DNA of 49,689 bases from Schlegelella_A sp035995885 (GCA_035995885.1 DASYKC010000075.1:1-49689), one strand, 5' to 3'; numbered from the stretch's first letter, positions 15,715 through 24,205 are shown. Made by a program: numbers and translations. The notes: generated by a model not told the origin, from the sequence alone.

Positions 15715-16524
15715 TCAAGGGCCCGGCACATAGAGGGCCACGAAGCCGCGCGCCGAGGCCAGCGCCCCGCTCGCCGGCGCGCCGGTCTCGACCAACACGA
15801 CCTGCCCGGCGCCATCGGCGTAGGCACGCAGCAGGAGCTGCAGAGGTCGCAGCGGGTCGTCCAGCGCAAGCAGGCCGTTCGACGAAAGCATCGCCGCGAC
15901 GTCTGCCGGGGTGACGTTGCGCCGAATGGCCTGAAAGGTGGTTCCGGGATTGCCGTCGAACACGTCTTCGGCGTAGCCGCCCGCTGCCGTCGGAACGAAG
16001 CGCGAGGAGGGCGAAGGCGCGCCTTCCGGCTTGACGCCGCAGTTCTCCCAACCCAACCACGCGCCGCCACTTGCGACAACGGCGCTCCAGGCTGCCGTCG
16101 CATCGACCGCGTGCCAACCCGTGTCGAGGAGGACGGCAGCGCTCTCGGCGATGACACCGAGGTTCACGTTGGCCACGACGTTGGTGGTTTCGCCGCGCCC
16201 CGAGACGCAGACCACGCGCAGGCCTGGCAGGGACGCGTCGACATGCTCGGCGACGACCGGCGTCGTCCCGGGCGGCAGCAGCGGCGACCCCTCCGTGCTC
16301 GTCACGGTCGCCTGGCCGGGGGACGCGGCGGCGGTGTACATGACCGATCGAGGTGCCGTGGCGCCGACCACGATGCTGTTCGCGTACGTCGTCGTCGCGG
16401 CTGTCGTCGAAGGGGTGCCGGCGGGCGATGACGATCCACCGCCGCCGCAGGATGCAAGCAGCGCCGCGACCGCAACCGTGCAGCCCGGGCGCGTTCGACC
16501 GGCGCTCATCGAAGAGGGCTTCAT
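15715..16524 (-). CDS. Hypothetical lipoprotein
   Basis: A 269-residue predicted lipoprotein. The lipobox LLASC is followed by a Gly/Ser/Thr-rich linker (GGGGSSSPAG). The remainder is a mixed alpha/beta protein without a motif I recognise. It includes VVCVSGRGETTNV, WLGWENCGVKPEG, NVTPADVAAMLSSNGLLALDDP and GQVVLVETGAPASG. A second in-frame ATG at 16509 (MSAGRTRPGC) would give a more conventional signal peptide. It lies between a large lipoprotein hydrolase and a TRAP binding protein on the same strand and is probably cotranscribed with them, so a role with the same substrate is likely but unproven. Confidence 0.75.
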   Translation of the reverse strand: MKPSSMSAGRTRPGCTVAVAALLASCGGGGSSSPAGTPSTTAATTTYANSIVVGATAPRSVMYTAAASPGQATVTSTEGSPLLPPGTTPVVAEHVDASLPGLRVVCVSGRGETTNVVANVNLGVIAESAAVLLDTGWHAVDATAAWSAVVASGGAWLGWENCGVKPEGAPSPSSRFVPTAAGGYAEDVFDGNPGTTFQAIRRNVTPADVAAMLSSNGLLALDDPLRPLQLLLRAYADGAGQVVLVETGAPASGALASARGFVALYVPGP

Positions 16525-16549
16525 GCGCGCGCGTCGGAGGGCGGTGCGA

Positions 16550-16577
16550 AGTGCCGGGCCGCATGCAGCCCGGCACT
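16550..16577. terminator. Intercistronic hairpin after the lipoprotein hydrolase gene
   Basis: A perfect 10-base stem, AGTGCCGGGC (16550-16559) with GCCCGGCACT (16568-16577), and an 8-base loop CGCATGCA. It begins six bases after the hydrolase stop and lies within the 58-base gap before the next lipoprotein gene. There is no T-run, so it is more likely a partial attenuator or mRNA-stabilising element that lowers downstream expression than a full terminator. Confidence 0.6.
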
Positions 16578-16582
16578 GTCGA

Positions 16583-18790
16583 TCAAGGCGCCGGAATCAG
16601 CGCGGCCGAGATGTTCGCCGAACCCGCCTTGTAGACGTTGGTTCCGTCCAGCGCGGTGAGGAAGCCCTGAGCGACAAGCGCGTCCGTCGCGGCGGCAAAC
16701 TTGGTCTGGTAGTCGCCGCGGCCTGTGTACAGCGACGCCACCGTCGTGCGCGGATCGGTCGCTGCCTTCGTTGCCGGGTTCGCCGCAAACGGGATCGCCG
16801 AGCCGGTCGAACTGCAACCATCGCCGACGGCGTGGCCCGTTCCGCGCAGGTTCCAGCCCATGTACGTGGCGACCGGGACCGTCAGCTCGGGAACCCGGAT
16901 GCCGGACGTCTCGTTGCCGTTGGCATCGACCTTCGGCACCAGCAGGGTGTACTGCTTGCCGAGGTTGGGCACGGGCACGGCGTTGCTGTAGTCCGTCACG
17001 AAGAGCTGGTTGACGTTGCCGGAGTAGGTGAGGCTGACGGGCGTCGGCGTCGCCGCCGCTCCGCTGGGAACCGTGACGTTGCTCAGGTTCGGGAAGCCCA
17101 CCGAGGCTTGATCGCTCGCCACCAACTGTCCGGAGGCAACCGTCGGGTACTGCGATGCCGGCGGCGCCGTGTTCTTGGAGACCCAATTGTCGAGCGCCGG
17201 AACAAGCGCGCGCAACACCGGCTGTTCGGAGACGGGGCTCGCCGCGAACTGGCACATCGATCCGGCGGCCGGCTCGGTGACGACGCCGGTCGTGACGCCG
17301 GCACCGCCGAAGTGCTGCGTGCCGGATACGAGGTAGTAGCGGACGTTGGCGGGCAAGGCGATGTCATGGCCGGCACCGTCGGTCACGACCAGCGAGGCGC
17401 GTCCGCCCCACCATTCGAAGCTGCCGTCGATCTGCATGATCTTCGGGCAGGTGTTGGACGAGAGGCAACTCTTGAGCAGGCCATCCGTCGTGCCGCTCAC
17501 GGGATCGGTCATCACGCCGTAGGTGAACGGGAACTGGTCGCCCGGCATCCAGTGGTCCTCGTGCTGCTTGGACCAGCGCCCGCCCTGGGCGAAGCGCGTG
17601 TTGACCCACGTCCGCCTGCCGGCGGGAATGATCGGCATCATTCCGTCGAAAACGGCGTTGCCGTTGGCGTCCTTGTTGAAGCCCTGATAGAGGAAGTCGC
17701 GCATGAACCGACCCGACTGCGAGATGCCCTCGCCGAGAGCGACGTCGAAGTTGGTGGTCGGGCTCGCCGGGCATGCGGTCCCGGAGGCGCAAGCCGCTTG
17801 CTTCATGTCGTTGAGCGGATTGGCCGTGCCCTTGGCGTCCGCGGTCGAGTTGCGCAGGAAGGCGACGAGATCGCGGACCGCGGCAAAGCCGACGCCCATG
17901 ACGATCGGATCCTTGGCACGGTAGACGAAGCTGTAGATCGTTCCCGCATCGGCGGGCACGGTCGCACCGCTCGGGGTGGGCACCGCAGCCGGCGGAGTGA
18001 ATTGCACCGACACCGAGCCGTTGGCATTGGTGACGTAGCTCCAGGTCGCCACGGGCACCGACGGCGTCGCGTAGTCCTCCTTGCCGGTCGCGTTGAGCCA
18101 TGACTGGCGCGCGGTGAACGTCACCTCGGATTTGTCGGTCAAGGATGCCGGCGGATAGGTCAACGGGATGACGGTGGCAGTGCCGCCGGCGTAGTCCGGG
18201 ATGAATTCCTCTCGGCTGAGCCCGGTGATGGAAGTGCCGTCCTTGTTGGTCGCGACCGGGAAAGCCACACCCACGGCGGCTGTCGCGCCGGTCCCGGTCT
18301 GGGCGATCCCGCCCTGCCAGCCACTCCACACGACCGTGTAGCCGGCCCGGAGCATCGATGGGAAGGTCGCGTCGGGGGCGGCGCCCGTAGTGAGCACGCC
18401 GCCGCCGACGAAGGTCGATTGCCCGATCTTGCTGCCGCGGTTCACGACGTCGTAAAAGAGAACCCGGCGAGCATTGGCAGCAGCCTTCGGGCGCAGGATG
18501 ACGACGTCCGTCGTATAGGACACATAGCCATCGGCGCCGACCGGTGCGTTCGTCAGGTCGACGATGCCGGCGTTGTCAGGATGGTTCGGGTTGAGCTTGC
18601 CGTGGACGATGCCCGTGATGACCGAATACGGACCCGCCGCCCCGGCCGGCGTCGCGCCGTTGTAGGCGTCGGCCGTCGACACGATCTCCAACTGGTCGAT
18701 CATGCCCGCGGGCGCGGGCGGTCCGTTGCTGTCGCCGCCGCAGGCGCTCAGCAGAGCGGCGGCGGCCGCCAGGATGATGCTGGTCTTCAA
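16583..18790 (-). CDS. Large alpha/beta-hydrolase-domain lipoprotein (Abhydrolase_10-like)
   Basis: A 735-residue cell-envelope hydrolase. The signal sequence MKTSIILAAAAALLSAC ends in a lipobox Cys followed by GGDSNGPP. The catalytic region contains the nucleophile-elbow-like GEGISQSGRFMRDF (G-x-S-x-S-G). The C-terminal part carries further conserved segments including RYYLVSGTQHFGG with a candidate catalytic His. The architecture matches the large secreted alpha/beta-hydrolase-domain proteins found near aromatic and ester catabolism genes. It probably cleaves an extracellular ester or amide. It is the first gene of a leftward set facing a GntR/FCD regulator. Confidence 0.82.
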   Translation of the reverse strand: MKTSIILAAAAALLSACGGDSNGPPAPAGMIDQLEIVSTADAYNGATPAGAAGPYSVITGIVHGKLNPNHPDNAGIVDLTNAPVGADGYVSYTTDVVILRPKAAANARRVLFYDVVNRGSKIGQSTFVGGGVLTTGAAPDATFPSMLRAGYTVVWSGWQGGIAQTGTGATAAVGVAFPVATNKDGTSITGLSREEFIPDYAGGTATVIPLTYPPASLTDKSEVTFTARQSWLNATGKEDYATPSVPVATWSYVTNANGSVSVQFTPPAAVPTPSGATVPADAGTIYSFVYRAKDPIVMGVGFAAVRDLVAFLRNSTADAKGTANPLNDMKQAACASGTACPASPTTNFDVALGEGISQSGRFMRDFLYQGFNKDANGNAVFDGMMPIIPAGRRTWVNTRFAQGGRWSKQHEDHWMPGDQFPFTYGVMTDPVSGTTDGLLKSCLSSNTCPKIMQIDGSFEWWGGRASLVVTDGAGHDIALPANVRYYLVSGTQHFGGAGVTTGVVTEPAAGSMCQFAASPVSEQPVLRALVPALDNWVSKNTAPPASQYPTVASGQLVASDQASVGFPNLSNVTVPSGAAATPTPVSLTYSGNVNQLFVTDYSNAVPVPNLGKQYTLLVPKVDANGNETSGIRVPELTVPVATYMGWNLRGTGHAVGDGCSSTGSAIPFAANPATKAATDPRTTVASLYTGRGDYQTKFAAATDALVAQGFLTALDGTNVYKAGSANISAALIPAP

Positions 18791-18863
18791 GGCTTGTCTC
18801 CTCTGGCAATGGCCGCTCGATCGTCTTCCCCAGGGTTCGGATGGAATAACGCGATGGCAGATT

Positions 18864-18871
18864 TGTATACA
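18864..18871. promoter_or_regulatory. Candidate GntR/FCD operator
   Basis: Perfect palindrome TGTATACA (18864-18871) in an AT-richer patch of the 188-base divergent region. FadR-subfamily regulators often bind short T-G-T-x-x-A-C-A sites. A second dyad, GTATTC (18904-18909) with GAATAC (18931-18936), lies closer to the regulator gene and could be another control site. Binding is inferred. Confidence 0.45.
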
Positions 18872-18978
18872 TCGTAGGTGTGAAGAGGCGATGATCGAGT
18901 ATGGTATTCCCTAGAGCAATTGGGATCCAAGAATACTGGCGGCACTGAAACGAATGCACGCCCGCCTAGAATCTCCGC

Positions 18979-19677
18979 ATGGTTCGACTTTCCGATCGCC
19001 TCCGTGAAGCCGTCGAAGAAGAGATCGCGACCGGAAAACTTCTTCCGGGAAGCCGCCTGGACGAGGCCGAGCTCGCCAAGCGATTCAGCGTCTCGCGGAC
19101 TCCGATCCGGGAGGCGCTGAATCTGCTGCTGGGCGAGGGCCTGATCGAGATGGGCCCGCGCCGCGGCGCGGTGGTCGCCCTGATGTCGCCGCAGCGGCTG
19201 GTGGAGATGTTCGAGGTCATGGCCGAGCTCGAGGCGATGTGCGCCCAGCTGGCGGCCCGGCGCATGTCCGATGAAGAGCTCGATGCCATCGAGAAGGCAC
19301 ACGCGGCCTGCCAGGGAGCCGCAGCGGCACGCGATCCCGACGCGTACTTCTACGCCAACGAGGGCTTCCACTACGCCATCTATGCCGCCTCGCGCAACAC
19401 CTTTCTGTTCGAGCAGGCGGCTGCTCTTCAGAGAAAGCTCCGACCGTACCGACGACTGCAGCTGCGAGTGAGAAACCGCATTCAGCGATCCTACGAAGAG
19501 CACCAGTCCATCGTCGACGCCTTGCGCAACGGCGACGCGGAGCAGGCGATTCGCAGTGTCCGCAATCACGTCATCGTGCAGGGCGAGCGATTCGCCGATC
19601 TGGTCGCCAGCCTGTCGCGGCTGCAAGCGCCGAGTGGCGCGATCGCTCCCCAAGTCGGGCTCGCCCCGGCGGCGTGA
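18979..19677 (+). CDS. GntR-family regulator, FadR/FCD subfamily
   Basis: A 232-residue regulator. The winged helix spans about residues 4-70 (SDRLREAVEEEIATGKLLPG, then AKRFSVSRTPIREAL). The helical FCD effector domain spans about 75-215. FCD metal/ligand residues are visible: Asp and His in DPDAYFYANEGFHYAIYAA, His in YEEHQSIVDAL and His in VRNHVIVQGE. Such regulators respond to carboxylic acids. It is divergent from the hydrolase-lipoprotein-TRAP set with palindromes between, so it is probably their repressor, with an organic acid as inducer. Confidence 0.9.
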   Translation: MVRLSDRLREAVEEEIATGKLLPGSRLDEAELAKRFSVSRTPIREALNLLLGEGLIEMGPRRGAVVALMSPQRLVEMFEVMAELEAMCAQLAARRMSDEELDAIEKAHAACQGAAAARDPDAYFYANEGFHYAIYAASRNTFLFEQAAALQRKLRPYRRLQLRVRNRIQRSYEEHQSIVDALRNGDAEQAIRSVRNHVIVQGERFADLVASLSRLQAPSGAIAPQVGLAPAA

Positions 19678-19764
19678 TCGGGTTTGCCACGCCGAGCGGG
19701 TGACTTGATCCGCGCTGCACAGAGCGGCGCTGCAGAACATCCCACTGGCCAGCGCAGCGAAGCG

Positions 19765-20367
19765 CTACGCCGTCCCACCTTTGCGGAACACGAGCATCAG
19801 GTTGTTGGCGGCCATGTCCCACCGACGGTCGAAGGCCAGTCCCGCGCGTTGCGCTTCGTCGACGACCTGCGACAGTCGGCGCAGGCCCCACGCTGGATTG
19901 CGTGCACGCAGGTCGGCGTCGAACGCGGCGTTGCTCGGCGCCACGGGCTCGCCGTCGACGAGGTAGGGCCCGTAGAGGACGAGGACGCCGCCCGGCACCA
20001 GGTGATGCGCCGCGCCTTGCATCAGCGCCGCGCAGGTCGGCCACGCGGCGATGTGCAGCATGTTCGCGCAGTAGGCCGCGTCGAAGCGGCCGAGCGCCTG
20101 CGGCCAGGGCCGCGCGAGGACGTCGAGCCGGAGCGGGCGCCGCACGTTCGCGAGCCCAGCGGTGCGGGCGGCGATCGCTGCGAGCGCCGCCGCATCGACG
20201 TCGGTGGGCTGCCACTCCCAGGCCGGATGCGCAGCGGCGAAGTGGGCCGCATGCTGGCCGGTGCCGCTCGCGACCTCGAGCACGACGGCGTGTGTTGGCA
20301 ACACGCGCTCCAGCACGTCGAGGATCGCCGCCTTGTTGCGATCGGCGGCGGGACTGTGGGTCGTCAA
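19765..20367 (-). CDS. DUF938 SAM-dependent methyltransferase-like protein
   Basis: A 200-residue Rossmann-fold methyltransferase of the DUF938 family. It has the family opening SPAADRNKAAILDVLERVLP, the SAM motif I variant VVLEVASGTGQHAAHF, the acidic QPTDVD of motif II and the DUF938-typical YCANMLHIAAW. The start is a TTG at 20367, supported by the strong ribosome site GAAGGAG (20373-20379) five bases upstream. No in-frame ATG suits. The substrate of this family is unknown. It lies downstream of the TonB receptor on the same strand, 133 bases away. Confidence 0.85.
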   Translation of the reverse strand: MTTHSPAADRNKAAILDVLERVLPTHAVVLEVASGTGQHAAHFAAAHPAWEWQPTDVDAAALAAIAARTAGLANVRRPLRLDVLARPWPQALGRFDAAYCANMLHIAAWPTCAALMQGAAHHLVPGGVLVLYGPYLVDGEPVAPSNAAFDADLRARNPAWGLRRLSQVVDEAQRAGLAFDRRWDMAANNLMLVFRKGGTA

Positions 20368-20372
20368 CTCGG

Positions 20373-20379
20373 CTCCTTC
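20373..20379 (-). promoter_or_regulatory. Ribosome binding site that decides a TTG start
   Basis: GAAGGAG on the minus strand, five bases before TTG 20367. Together with the conserved N-terminus of the DUF938 family it identifies the TTG as the start codon. Confidence 0.7.
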
Positions 20380-20500
20380 GCGTCATTGTCGGGTCGCGAG
20401 TGCGCCGCCGCGCGGCAAGGGCTGCGTGTACCGACTCAGGGGTCCCATCCGTCGGCATCAGCTCGTCCCAGGCGCGTGCCTTCCGCCTTGTCACGATCGC

Positions 20501-22690
20501 CTAGAACGTGAACGGCTTGGAAACGCCAACGTAGTACGTGCGCCGCGGCCCGAACTGCGGCGCGCCGACGCCGATGCCCGAGCCGTCGCGAAGCTCGAAG
20601 CTGCGATCGAGGACGTTGAGCACCGCGAGCTTGACGTCGAGCTTGCCGAAGCCCGAGCCGAGAGCGAAGGTCCGCCCCGCGTCGAGGTTGAGCTGGGTGT
20701 AGCTCGGCAGGTGCTGGGTGTTGGCGAATCCCTTGCGCAGGCCGCTGCCGTAGAGCGCGTCGATGCCGAGCGACGTGGTGTCGGCGAAGCGATAGGAGGC
20801 GCCCGCCGACGCGCTCAGCTGCTGCTCGTGGTCGAGGTGGACATAGTTGGCGTTGATGAAGTCGAGCTCGTCCTGGGCGAAGTTGAACTGGCCGGTCTCG
20901 ACCGTCTTGCCGCGGGCGCGCGCGAAGCCGAGGTTGGCGTAGCCGGTGAGGCCCCGGTCGCGGTAGCTCGCCGACAGCTCGAGCCCGCCGATGCGGCCCT
21001 GCGCGTAGTTGAACGCCGAGAAGATCAGGGCGTTGCCGAACTGGCCCTCGTCCTGGAGGTGGCGCACGCGCCGGTAGTAGCCGTCGATTCCCAGCGTCAG
21101 CTCGCGCGTCGCCTGCCAGGCGAGGCCGACGTCGAAGTAGTCCGAGCGCTCCGACTTCACCGCCGTGTTGGCGTCGCTCGGCAGGGCGTTGGTGGTGCCG
21201 ACGAACTTGGCGATCGTCGTCGTATCGATCTTCTCGGTGGGCGGCGGCGTGAAGTAGCGTGCATAGCCGGCGTGCACGCGCAGGTCGGCAGTGACGTCGT
21301 AGACGGCGCCGAGCCGCGGGCTCGCCTGGCTCTCGTCGACGACGGTGTCGACCTTGTCGTAGCGGAGGCCGTAGTTGACGGTCAGCGCCTTGCTCGGCCG
21401 CCATTCGTCCTGCAGGTAGACGCCCCAGAGGCGCCCGCTGATGCGCGAGTTGTCGACGATCGTGATCGGCATGCCGCTCGTCTGGTTGCCGTCGGCGTCG
21501 GCGGGGAAGACCGACGACGTGTTGTCGACGCTGAACCGCTCCTGCTGCGCGAACAGGCCGGCGCGCAGCGTGTGGTCGGGTGCGAGTCGCCAGCTCATGT
21601 CGCCCTGGACGCTGTTCGCGACGTTCTTGCGAAAGATGTCGGCGGCGATGCCGTTGAAGACCAGGTCGCCGACCGGGTCGGCCCGGTAGCGCACGTCGGT
21701 CGAGCGATTGACGAGCGAGATCTGGTAGTCGATGTCGCGGCCGGCGGCGCCCTGGTACGTGAGCACGCCGAAGCGGTTGCGCTCGCGCTGGTTGGCGTCG
21801 AGGCGCGCCGAATCGACGGTCGGCGCCGAGTCGAGCATGAAGCTCGGCGTCTGGCCCGGCACGTCGGGGATCTGGAAGCGGTTGTTCGTGGTTCCGAACA
21901 GCACGCTGATCCGGCTGTCGGCATCGATCAGGTACGACAGCGAGCCGAAGCCCTTGCTCTGGTTCGTGCGGTCGTGGATCGCGTTGCGGTCCGCGGTGGG
22001 GTTCTCGATGCCGATGTCGTTCTGCAGGTACGAGCCGGTCAGGTAGTAGCTGAACGCGCCCTTCGTGCCGCTCAGCTCCAGGCTCGGCTCGAGGTGGCCG
22101 CGGCTGCCGGCGAGCACGCCGATGCGCCCGCTGTTCTCGAGCGCGCTGCCTCGCGTCTGGATGTCGATGACCGCCGCCGTTCGATAGCCGTACTGCGCCG
22201 GCAGCGCGCCGGTGAGGATGCTGATGCGATCGGCGTAGCGTGCCTCGAGCGCCTGGCCGAAGCCGCTGATCGCCTCGGGGATGACGACGCCGTCGATCCG
22301 GTACTGGATGTTGGCGTGGTCGCCGCGAACGTGCAGCTGGCCGTAGGAATCCTGGACGACGCCGGGCGAGCGAAGAATGATCTGGTTGAGCGGCGTGCTG
22401 TCGCCGAGAGGCAGGTTCTGCAGGTCGTCGCGGCTGAAGCGGTAGATCGTGCTGCCGGTCTCCGGCGACAGGCTGTTGCGGGCCGCATCGAGGCGCTGGC
22501 GCGTGCCGACGATGTCGACTTGCTGCAGCTGCTGTGCTGCGGCCGAGGCCGCCGCGCTCGGCGGCGCCGGGCGATCGGCAGAAGGCGCCGCCTGCGCGAG
22601 CAGGTCGGTGGTTTCGGCGGCCGCGGCCACCAGGGGGAAGAGGGCAGCAAGGGCCGAAGCCAGGCGCCCGGAACGTTGAAAGCGAGTCAT
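20501..22690 (-). CDS. TonB-dependent outer-membrane receptor
   Basis: A 729-residue receptor. The signal peptide (MTRFQRSGRLASALAALFPLVAAAAE) is followed by an Ala/Pro/Gln spacer, a VDIVGTRQRLD segment and a plug domain (about residues 55-170, with LQNLPLGDSTPLNQIILRSP and VRGDHANIQYRIDGVVIP). A long alternating beta-barrel follows and ends in the typical terminal aromatic (SKPFTF). It imports a bulky ligand or metal complex across the outer membrane with TonB energy. The ATG at 22690 is chosen. The frame stays open upstream across the neighbouring small gene, but that segment is not receptor-like. It is preceded on the same strand by two paralogous His/Cys proteins, which hints at a metal ligand. 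Confidence 0.92.
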   Translation of the reverse strand: MTRFQRSGRLASALAALFPLVAAAAETTDLLAQAAPSADRPAPPSAAASAAAQQLQQVDIVGTRQRLDAARNSLSPETGSTIYRFSRDDLQNLPLGDSTPLNQIILRSPGVVQDSYGQLHVRGDHANIQYRIDGVVIPEAISGFGQALEARYADRISILTGALPAQYGYRTAAVIDIQTRGSALENSGRIGVLAGSRGHLEPSLELSGTKGAFSYYLTGSYLQNDIGIENPTADRNAIHDRTNQSKGFGSLSYLIDADSRISVLFGTTNNRFQIPDVPGQTPSFMLDSAPTVDSARLDANQRERNRFGVLTYQGAAGRDIDYQISLVNRSTDVRYRADPVGDLVFNGIAADIFRKNVANSVQGDMSWRLAPDHTLRAGLFAQQERFSVDNTSSVFPADADGNQTSGMPITIVDNSRISGRLWGVYLQDEWRPSKALTVNYGLRYDKVDTVVDESQASPRLGAVYDVTADLRVHAGYARYFTPPPTEKIDTTTIAKFVGTTNALPSDANTAVKSERSDYFDVGLAWQATRELTLGIDGYYRRVRHLQDEGQFGNALIFSAFNYAQGRIGGLELSASYRDRGLTGYANLGFARARGKTVETGQFNFAQDELDFINANYVHLDHEQQLSASAGASYRFADTTSLGIDALYGSGLRKGFANTQHLPSYTQLNLDAGRTFALGSGFGKLDVKLAVLNVLDRSFELRDGSGIGVGAPQFGPRRTYYVGVSKPFTF

Positions 22691-22772
22691 GTCGCAACCT
22701 TTTTCTGAAAACGGCAAGGGGCGCGACGCTGGCGGCTCGATGGCCGACAGGTCGCGTCGATGGGTTGGTGTT

Positions 22773-23144
22773 TCAGGCGGTCGGCGGACCGCGGTTGCGC
22801 GCTGCAGGCAGCGCCCGACTGGCGCTCGAGAAATCGGCGGCGGCGTGTCGATGAAAGCGAAGGCCTGCCAGCAGCAGGGCCGAGAACGGTTCGGGTCTGG
22901 CCAATCCCGGCAGGTGGCCGTACGCCAGGCACGATGCGCAGAGGTCGGTCCGGGTCGGCGCCTTCTTCTCAGGATCGGTCGCCTTCTTAGCGTAGTGCGT
23001 GAGCTCGTGCCGGTACTCGCCGTACTGCCCGAGCAGCAGGAAGACCGGCAGCAGCCAGACCCAGAGCGAGCGACGCGCCGTCGCCACGCCGCGCCGCGAA
23101 GAGCACGCCGGTCTTGCCAAGCGTGAGCGCCGAAACTGCGCCAT
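22773..23144 (-). CDS. Small His/Cys membrane-anchored protein, copy 1
   Basis: A 123-residue protein with a basic N-terminus, one hydrophobic span (SLWVWLLPVFLLLGQYGEY) and a conserved block RHELTH...LCASCLAYGHL that offers His-x3-His, Cys-x2-Cys and His ligands. The C-terminus is Pro/Ala-rich and ends RGPPTA. It is a paralogue of the next gene (23225-23548), sharing the span, the RHE motif, the CA(S/T)CLAY(G/A)H motif and the RGPP end. It resembles DUF2946-like small proteins found with metal-linked outer-membrane receptors. Probably it is a periplasm-facing metal-binding or sensing protein. It lies 82 bases before the TonB receptor on the same strand. Confidence 0.72.
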   Translation of the reverse strand: MAQFRRSRLARPACSSRRGVATARRSLWVWLLPVFLLLGQYGEYRHELTHYAKKATDPEKKAPTRTDLCASCLAYGHLPGLARPEPFSALLLAGLRFHRHAAADFSSASRALPAARNRGPPTA

Positions 23145-23224
23145 CGCGATCCCTCCGAAGATGACAAACCATCCCGGCTGACGAACGCGATGCGCTCGTC
23201 AGCCGGGTCGGATCGGTCCGGACT

Positions 23225-23548
23225 TCAGAGGGAGGGCGGGCCGCGGCTGCGCGGCGAGACGAGGTCGTCGTCGGCGCTGGCGACTGCGAACGCCGGCGCG
23301 AAATGGAAGCTGAGGTTCGCGACCAGGCCGACCGCGGCGAGCTCGGTCTTGGCGGCCGCCGTGATGTGCGCGTAGGCCAGGCACGTGGCGCAGGTGTCCG
23401 TGGGCAGCGGCTTCTTGCAGCTCGCTTCCTGGCTGATGTCGTGGCTGTACTCGTGGCGCAGCTCGCCCTGCTGTGCGAAGAGCAGGAGCAGCGGCAGCAG
23501 GAGCGTCCAGGACAGCTTGCGCAGGGTCGGCGGCAACACGGCCCGCAT
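23225..23548 (-). CDS. Small His/Cys membrane-anchored protein, copy 2
   Basis: A 107-residue paralogue of the preceding gene. It has the hydrophobic span SWTLLLPLLLLFAQQGEL, the ligand-rich RHEYSHDISQEASCKK and TCATCLAYAHI, and the end RGPPSL. The ATG at 23548 places the span at about residues 13-30, matching copy 1. It is the first gene of the probable operon copy 2, copy 1, TonB receptor. An additional Cys (in EASCKK) is not shared with copy 1. Function is unknown. Metal binding is inferred from ligand clustering. Confidence 0.72.
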   Translation of the reverse strand: MRAVLPPTLRKLSWTLLLPLLLLFAQQGELRHEYSHDISQEASCKKPLPTDTCATCLAYAHITAAAKTELAAVGLVANLSFHFAPAFAVASADDDLVSPRSRGPPSL

Positions 23549-23644
23549 GGTGCCACAGGCGCGCCTCGGATGAGCCCTCTTCGGCGGCGCCGGCTTGGCC
23601 GAGCATCGCCCGCGCCGATCGAGACATTCGCCTAAGCTCGCGCC

Positions 23645-24205
23645 ATGGCCGTCGCCGACCTGCTGTCGCAATACGGGTATCTCGCGCTCTTCGGCGGCAG
23701 CCTCCTCGAAGGCGAAACGCTGCTGCTGCTGGCCGGCGTCGCCGCCCACGGCGGCTATCTGTCGTTTCCGCTCGTCGTTCTCGTCGCCTTCGCCGGCGGC
23801 ACCCTGGGCGACCAGTTCTTCTTCCTCATCGGCCGCCGCTACGGCGATCGCGTTCTCGCTCGCTGGCCGCGCTTCGCGGCGCCGGCGGCACGCGTTCGCG
23901 GCCTGATCGATCGCCACTCGGCGCTGCTGATCGTCGGCGTCCGCTTCATGTACGGGCTTCGCCTGGTCGGTCCGGTCGTGATCGGGACCAGCGACGTCCC
24001 CGCCTGGCGCTTCGCCGTGTTCAATATGATCGGCGCGTCGATCTGGGCGGTCGGTGTCGCCGGCGTGGGCTATCTCTTCGGCCATGCGATCGAGTGGCTT
24101 CTCGCCGACCTCGAGCTCTTCGAGAAAGTGGGCTTCTTCTTCGCGATCGCCGTCGTCGCCGTCCTCCTGATCCTGCGCAGGCTGCGCGATCGCGCGGCGG
24201 AGTGA
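23645..24205 (+). CDS. DedA-family membrane protein
   Basis: A 186-residue polytopic membrane protein of the DedA/SNARE-associated family. It shows the hallmark blocks LFGGSLLEGETLLLLAG with the membrane-embedded acidic residue, FAGGTLGDQFFFLIGRRYG, and the Arg motif VRFMYGLRLVGPVVIG. DedA proteins act in lipid carrier recycling or flipping and membrane homeostasis. It is divergent from the small His/Cys genes with 96 bases between starts and is a single-gene unit. Confidence 0.9.
   Translation: MAVADLLSQYGYLALFGGSLLEGETLLLLAGVAAHGGYLSFPLVVLVAFAGGTLGDQFFFLIGRRYGDRVLARWPRFAAPAARVRGLIDRHSALLIVGVRFMYGLRLVGPVVIGTSDVPAWRFAVFNMIGASIWAVGVAGVGYLFGHAIEWLLADLELFEKVGFFFAIAVVAVLLILRRLRDRAAE

Noticed and set aside
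22691..23167. Upstream extension of the TonB receptor to 888 residues
   Set aside because: It overlaps the His/Cys gene in another frame. A normal signal peptide begins at 22690.
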